Assembly: GCA_000696115.1 (NCBI GenBank)
Contig: JJOH01000016.1
Location: 62,001 to 126,000 of the forward strand
DNA from: Streptomyces olindensis
Lineage (GTDB): Bacteria > Actinomycetota > Actinomycetes > Streptomycetales > Streptomycetaceae
Length of the DNA stretch: 64,000 nt
Direction of reading: 5' to 3'
The stretch's first letter is position 1. Every line of letters starts with the position of its first letter. The translations under genes and the position numbers were made by a program. Positions 62,760 to 64,000 of this stretch are shown one piece after another. The notes under the pieces were generated by a model that saw only the letters and a list, made by a program, of their open reading frames with translations, had not been told where the DNA came from and made no database searches.

Positions 62760-63509
62760 ATGGACCGGAACATACGCACTGTCGACGACGTACTCGCCCT
62801 GCTCGACGGGCTGTTCGCACCCGAGGCCGACCGGTGGTCGCAGCGGGGAGCCGGATGGTGGGACGCCTTCTACGCCGACCGCTCCCGGCCGGTGCCGTTC
62901 TTCGTGGCGAAGCCGGACGAGAACCTGGTGCGTCTGGTGGAGAGCGGGCCGGCCGGCGGGCGACGTGCGCTCGACCTGGGGTGCGGCCCGGGCCGCAACG
63001 CGCTGTACCTGGCGGCGCGCGGCTTCGAGGTCGACGCGGTCGACCTGTCCTCGACGGCCGTCGCCTGGGCCCGGGACCGGGCCCGGGAAACGGGGGTGAA
63101 GGGCGTGCGGTTCCACTGCGGGGACGCCTTCGCGCTCGCCGGCACGGACCTCACCGGGCCGTACGACCTCGTGTACGACTCCGGCTGCTTCCACCACCTG
63201 CCGCCGCACCGGCGGGTCAGCTACCTGGCGATGCTGGAGCGACTGCTGGCCCCCGGGGGCCTGTTCGGCCTGACGTGTTTCGCGGCCGGGGACGGCGGGA
63301 TGGGGTCGGAGCTGTCCGACGCCGACTTCTACCGCGAGGGGGCGGGGCTGCGCGGCGGGCTGGCCTACACGCCCGAGGCGCTGCGGGAGATCTTCTCCGG
63401 GCTGACCGAGGTGGAACTGCGGCGGATGCGGGACGAGCCGGAGGAGTCGGAGTGCTTCGGCGAGCCCTTCCTGTGGGCGGCGTCGTTCCGGCGGGGGGAG
63501 AACCCGTAG
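62760..63509 (+). CDS. Class I SAM-dependent methyltransferase
   Basis: ATG at 62760 after GGAAGGGGG; 249 residues. SAM site ALDLGCGPGRNALYLAARGFEVDAVDLS (about 69-96), FHCGDAFAL, YDLVYDSGCFHHLPPHRRVSYLAMLERLLAPGGLFGLTCF. Methyltransferase_25/11 type, thiopurine-S-methyltransferase-like in motif choice (DSGCFHHL). Substrate unknown. Ends 3 bp before the convergent response-regulator gene. Confidence 0.88.
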   Translation: MDRNIRTVDDVLALLDGLFAPEADRWSQRGAGWWDAFYADRSRPVPFFVAKPDENLVRLVESGPAGGRRALDLGCGPGRNALYLAARGFEVDAVDLSSTAVAWARDRARETGVKGVRFHCGDAFALAGTDLTGPYDLVYDSGCFHHLPPHRRVSYLAMLERLLAPGGLFGLTCFAAGDGGMGSELSDADFYREGAGLRGGLAYTPEALREIFSGLTEVELRRMRDEPEESECFGEPFLWAASFRRGENP

Positions 63510-63512
63510 GGC

Positions 63513-64000
63513 TCACAGCCAGCCCTGGCGGCGGGCCTCGCGGAGGGCCTCCATGCGGTTGCGGGTGCCGGTCTTGCCGATGGCGGCGGAGAGGTAGTTG
63601 CGGACCGTGGACTCCGAGAGGTGGAGCCGGGCGGCGATGTCGGCGACGGTCGCCCCGTCCGCTGACGCCTTGAGGGCGTCGCTCTCGCGGGCGGTGAGGG
63701 GACTGGGGCCGGCGCTGAGCGCGGCGGCGGCCAGGGCGGGGTCGACGACGGTCTCGCCGGCCAGGACGCGGCGGATGGCGGCGGCGAGCTCCTCGACGGG
63801 CCCGTCCTTCACCAGGAAGCCGGTGGCCCCCGCCTCCATCGCCCGGCGCAGGTAGCCGGGGCGGCCGAACGTCGTGAGGATCAGCACCCGGCACTCGGGC
63901 AGCCGGGCGCGCAGCTCGGCGGCGGCGTCCAGGCCGCTGCGGCCCGGGAGTTCGATGTCGAGCAGGGCGACGTTCGGGCGGTGGGCGAGCGCCGCGTCCA
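63513..64000 (-). CDS. NarL/LuxR-family response regulator (N-terminus outside window)
   Basis: The minus-strand frame is open at the window end; about 162 residues are visible. Receiver domain part: phosphorylation-site strand VALLDIELPGRSGLDAA, then LILTTFGRPGYLRRAMEAGATGFLVKDGP (Thr and Lys switch residues). The C-terminal LuxR helix-turn-helix follows (LTARESDALKASADGATVADIAARLHLSESTVRNYLSAAIGKTGTRNRMEAL). The partner histidine kinase would be upstream, beyond the window. Confidence 0.93.
   Translation of the reverse strand, partial: DAALAHRPNVALLDIELPGRSGLDAAAELRARLPECRVLILTTFGRPGYLRRAMEAGATGFLVKDGPVEELAAAIRRVLAGETVVDPALAAAALSAGPSPLTARESDALKASADGATVADIAARLHLSESTVRNYLSAAIGKTGTRNRMEALREARRQGWL

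Overview
The window is a piece of actinobacterial chromosome, almost certainly Streptomyces. Base composition is very GC-rich with a strong GC third-position bias, GTG and TTG starts are common, many genes overlap by GTGA or ATGA, and the families are typical of the genus (PF04672-type methyltransferase, DUF5753 regulator, SCO2322 family, DUF6153, DUF2277, PhoD). No insertion sequence, phage, CRISPR array or rRNA gene was seen. One tRNA-Val gene and two riboswitches are present.

Layout. 0-10 kb: end of a HAD phosphatase gene, a DedA membrane protein, a zinc-ribbon protein, a coiled-coil membrane protein, a DUF4097 lipoprotein, tRNA-Val with a terminator, a DUF6153/DUF305 pair, and a membrane GGDEF/EAL protein with a degenerate EAL half. 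10-20 kb: PanE-like reductase, DUF2277, a second DedA protein, an eroded Cu/Zn superoxide dismutase pseudogene, DoxX, an FAD/NAD(P)-binding protein, a PhoD phosphatase, a secreted HNH nuclease, a manganese (yybP-ykoY) riboswitch in front of a GDT1-type transporter, a HAD phosphatase and a chloramphenicol-phosphotransferase-like kinase. 20-36 kb: four transporters (one with a MarR-like tail, one with a carboxypeptidase-regulatory-like tail), small conserved genes, an O-methyltransferase, a 242-bp tandem macrorepeat, and two large membrane glycosyltransferases. 36-38 kb and 47-52 kb: genes that look like a steroid side-chain set (thiolase, CYP125-type P450, metallo-hydrolase, aldehyde dehydrogenase, 3Fe-4S ferredoxin) and a KstR-like TetR regulator. 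Four KstR-type boxes lie in their promoter regions. 38-44 kb: a five-gene ECF transporter operon behind a cobalamin-type riboswitch. 52-56 kb: a tightly overlapping glycosyltransferase / methyltransferase / prenyltransferase-like operon that also has a KstR-type box upstream. 56-64 kb: LLM oxidoreductase, cell-wall amidase, two methyltransferases, a second MFS/carboxypeptidase-regulatory fusion, an MFS gene fragment and the end of a LuxR-type response regulator.

How the genes may work together. The most interesting functional unit is the ECF operon (38.8-44.5 kb). Its first two products are a secreted, membrane-anchored alpha/alpha-toroid protein and a secreted, membrane-anchored SCO2322-family protein. 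Together they resemble the two domains of vertebrate intrinsic factor/transcobalamin split over two polypeptides, and they are followed by EcfT, a fused double EcfA and an S component. With the B12-type riboswitch this reads as a surface cobalamin capture and uptake system. The second unit is the dispersed KstR-like regulon.

The window is also rich in small repeats. Six genes carry tandem copies of their own 3' ends immediately downstream of the stop codon. A 29-codon repeat (five copies) follows the ferredoxin gene. Two dispersed elements occur twice each: one copy lies inside the cobalamin riboswitch aptamer, and one encodes the linker between the two EcfA ATPase domains.
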